Assembly: GCF_024580955.1 (NCBI RefSeq) | Contig: NZ_JANIKD010000003.1 | Location: 62,001-126,000, forward strand | Origin: Corynebacterium sp. 122RC1 | GTDB taxonomy: Bacteria > Actinomycetota > Actinomycetes > Mycobacteriales > Mycobacteriaceae | Length of the DNA stretch: 64,000 nt | Direction: 5' to 3' | Shown here: in pieces, positions 62,273 through 64,000 of the stretch | How positions within the stretch are numbered: position 1 is the stretch's first letter | Layout: every line of letters begins with the position of its first letter | Made by a program: the position numbers and the translations under genes | Notes under the pieces: model-generated | What the model was told of the DNA's origin: nothing | Databases searched by the model: none | The model's input: the letters and a program-made list of their open reading frames with translations, nothing else

Positions 62273-63553
62273 ATGAGTGAAGTGACCCGAGTGTACGCAG
62301 GCCGCCTGTCCGGCATGGTAGTTCGAGGTCCCGATACAGACGCGATCGGGCGTGTACGCGACGTTGTGGTGAACATCCGCCCGCAGGGCCACACCTCGCG
62401 CGCAATTGGGCTGGTTGTGGAAATGACCAACAAGCGCAGGATCTTTGTTCCAATATTGCGCGTGGGTGCCATCGACCCCCAAGAGATCACGCTTTCCACT
62501 GGTTCAGTGTCACTGCGCTCCTACACTCCTCGCGCCGGTGAGGTAGCGCTGTTGGGTGACTTGGTGGGTCAAAAGGTCCAGGTGGATGACCCCGAGCTGG
62601 AGCACCTGCACAGTCTGCCGGTAGAAATCGCCGACGTGGAACTCGAACGCACCCGCTCCCGCGACTGGGTGATCTCACGGGTCGCAGTGATCAGCGAGCG
62701 CCCGAAGTTCGGCCGGCGCCCCCAACTGAACACCGCGTTGTGGAGCCATGTGCATGGCGTGCATGCTGCGGGCGTCGGCGAGTCCTCCCCTACCGCAGAG
62801 CTGCTGGTGACATTCGAGGACATGCGCCCTGCCGACGTCGCCCACGCGATGTACGACCTCCCACCCCAGCGGCGCCTCGCGGTGGCACGGGAGCTGGACG
62901 ACGAACGCCTCGCCGACGTGCTGCAGGAACTCTCCGAGGATCGCCAGGCAGAGCTCATTGAAGCCTTGGGCATTGAGCGCGCCGCCGAGGTGCTCGAGGA
63001 AATGGATCCCGACGATGCGGCTGACCTGCTCGGTGAGTTGGACGATGAGAAGGCAGATGTGCTGCTGGAGCTGATGGACCCTGAGGAGTCCGCCCCGGTG
63101 CGCCGCCTCATGAACTTCAGCCCGGACACAGTGGGTGCGCTCATGACCCCAGAGCCACTCATTTTGTCCCCGCAGACCACCGTTGCGGAGGCCTTGGCAC
63201 TCGCACGCAACCCGGATCTTTCCACCTCGCTGGCAAGTCTGGTATTTGTGGTGCGCCCACCCACGGCGACCCCAACCGGCAAGTACCTTGGGTGCGTGCA
63301 CATTCAACGCCTCTTGCGGGAGCCGCCCTCGGCGCTGGTGTCCGGCATTCTGGACCCTGACCTTCCGCCGCTGTACACGGATGACTCGCAGGAGACCGCA
63401 GCACGCTTTTTTGCCACATACAACCTAGTGTGCGGGCCGGTGCTGGACTCAGACGGCCACTTGCTCGGCGCGGTGAGCGTCGATGACCTGCTTGACCACA
63501 TGCTTCCAGACGATTGGCGCGACGAAGGCCTGCGCCCCGACCCTCACGCTTAA
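62273..63553 (+). CDS. Soluble PRC-barrel / MgtE-N / CBS protein
   Basis: 426 residues without any membrane helix. A PRC-barrel-like domain (about 8-85) is followed by the MgtE intracellular N domain, a superhelix of short acidic repeats (about 185-275; LADVLQELSEDRQAELIEAL, AAEVLEEMDPDDAADLLGEL, KADVLLELMDPEESAPVRRL), and two CBS domains (about 285-420, starting LMTPEPLILSPQTTVAEAL). In MgtE channels these domains sense Mg2+ and gate the pore; here the pore is missing. It lies 3 nt before the DUF1003 membrane protein, which is the likely partner. Confidence 0.88.
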   Translation: MSEVTRVYAGRLSGMVVRGPDTDAIGRVRDVVVNIRPQGHTSRAIGLVVEMTNKRRIFVPILRVGAIDPQEITLSTGSVSLRSYTPRAGEVALLGDLVGQKVQVDDPELEHLHSLPVEIADVELERTRSRDWVISRVAVISERPKFGRRPQLNTALWSHVHGVHAAGVGESSPTAELLVTFEDMRPADVAHAMYDLPPQRRLAVARELDDERLADVLQELSEDRQAELIEALGIERAAEVLEEMDPDDAADLLGELDDEKADVLLELMDPEESAPVRRLMNFSPDTVGALMTPEPLILSPQTTVAEALALARNPDLSTSLASLVFVVRPPTATPTGKYLGCVHIQRLLREPPSALVSGILDPDLPPLYTDDSQETAARFFATYNLVCGPVLDSDGHLLGAVSVDDLLDHMLPDDWRDEGLRPDPHA

Positions 63554-63556
63554 ACC

Positions 63557-64000
63557 ATGGCAGAATACAATCGCTCAAACCTAGACACTCCCACGCTGCG
63601 GAGCCGGAAAAACCCCTTCAAGCTGGATGACGATACCGTAGGCGCCTACGCCGAAAAGGTTGCCCGGTTCTTTGGCACCGGCAGTTACCTAATGTGGCAA
63701 ACGGTGTTCGTGGTCATCTGGATCCTGCTGAACGTTGGCGGCTGGTGGTTCTCCTGGGATGCCTACCCATTCATCCTGCTCAACCTGGCATTTTCCACCC
63801 AGGCTGCCTACGCCGCGCCGTTGATCCTGCTCGCACAGAACCGGCAGGAGGACCGCGACCGCGTCTCTCTCGCCGAAGACCGTCGCCGCGCTTTTGAAAC
63901 CAAAGCGGACACCGAGTTCATCACCCGCGAGCTCGCCGGGCTGCGCCTTGCGGTGGGCGAAATGGTGACCCGTGATTACCTGCGCCATGAACTTGAAGAC
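63557..64000 (+). CDS. DUF1003 membrane protein, cut by the window end
   Basis: 148 residues are visible and the frame is still open at 64000. After a polar N-terminus (MAEYNRSNLDTPTLRSRK), DDDTVGAYAEKVARFFGTGSYLMWQTVFVVIWILLNVG and DAYPFILLNLAFSTQAAYAAPLILLAQNRQEDRDR are the DUF1003 signature with two membrane helices, then a charged helix (AEDRRRAFETKADTEFITREL). Function unknown. Pairing with the MgtE-N/CBS protein, with only 3 nt between them, suggests a Mg2+-related membrane complex. Confidence 0.88.
   Translation, partial: MAEYNRSNLDTPTLRSRKNPFKLDDDTVGAYAEKVARFFGTGSYLMWQTVFVVIWILLNVGGWWFSWDAYPFILLNLAFSTQAAYAAPLILLAQNRQEDRDRVSLAEDRRRAFETKADTEFITRELAGLRLAVGEMVTRDYLRHELED

Overview
The window reads as chromosomal DNA of a Corynebacterium species (high-GC Gram-positive, Corynebacteriales). 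The main evidence is the order argS-lysA-hom-thrB, a 2-oxoglutarate dehydrogenase (OdhA) with a fused acyltransferase domain, the neighbour order aroE-like / membrane protein / fused ABC exporter / odhA, an FMN riboswitch in front of a PnuC-type riboflavin transporter (ribM), and a LexA box of the corynebacterial type. The genus call rests on gene content and order; the species cannot be named from this window. Almost all of the DNA is ordinary chromosome. I see no insertion sequence, prophage, CRISPR array or rRNA, and only one tRNA, tRNA-Arg(CCG).

Layout. Positions 1-7.1 kb: end of an acyl-CoA ligase, then thrB, hom, lysA and argS (all minus), the aspartate-family and arginyl-tRNA genes. 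7.3-12.8 kb: lactate use, with lldP (minus) divergent from lutABC (plus) across a gap of about 930 bp. 12.9-17.2 kb: tRNA-Arg, a small membrane protein, a HAD phosphatase and a complete mannose-family PTS (IIAB, IIC, IID), all minus after the tRNA. 17.7-21.3 kb: FMN riboswitch-ribM, a PspC-domain protein, a MarR regulator divergent from a YceI-family gene, and a RibD/DHFR-like reductase. 21.3-29.4 kb: a co-directional DNA-metabolism block (SNF2 helicase, SWIM zinc-finger protein, Mre11/SbcD-like nuclease, SMC-like ATPase). 29.8-32.7 kb: putP, a secreted HNH nuclease-like protein and a DUF2269-like membrane protein.

32.9-39.1 kb is the most unusual locus. A membrane receptor without a kinase domain is translationally coupled to a DASS/SLC13-type carboxylate transporter and followed by glycerate kinase. 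Next come a small surface-type Pro/Ala-repeat protein with an acidic tail and a full two-component system, whose sensor domain is a paralogue of the kinase-less receptor. My inference is a glycerate (or related carboxylate) sensing, uptake and phosphorylation module. 39.1-44.5 kb: a histidine phosphatase, a 5'-truncated ABC ATPase remnant, a repeat cluster, a DEAD-box RNA helicase and an MFS transporter. 44.5-50.5 kb: an uncharacterised gene behind a LexA box, an ECF importer (S, T and a tandem ATPase with one intact site) joined to a nucleoside hydrolase and an acidic protein, and a FhuF-like Fe-S protein. 50.6-64 kb: a carboxylesterase divergent from an AroE-like gene through a symmetric leaderless promoter, then a membrane protein, a fused ABC exporter, odhA, a lipoprotein, a soluble MgtE-N/CBS protein and a DUF1003 protein cut by the window end.

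Start codons were chosen from Shine-Dalgarno spacing, overlap with the upstream gene, or a leaderless promoter; GTG starts are common. Long open frames opposite hom, lutB, deaD, the carboxylesterase and odhA are treated as high-GC shadows.
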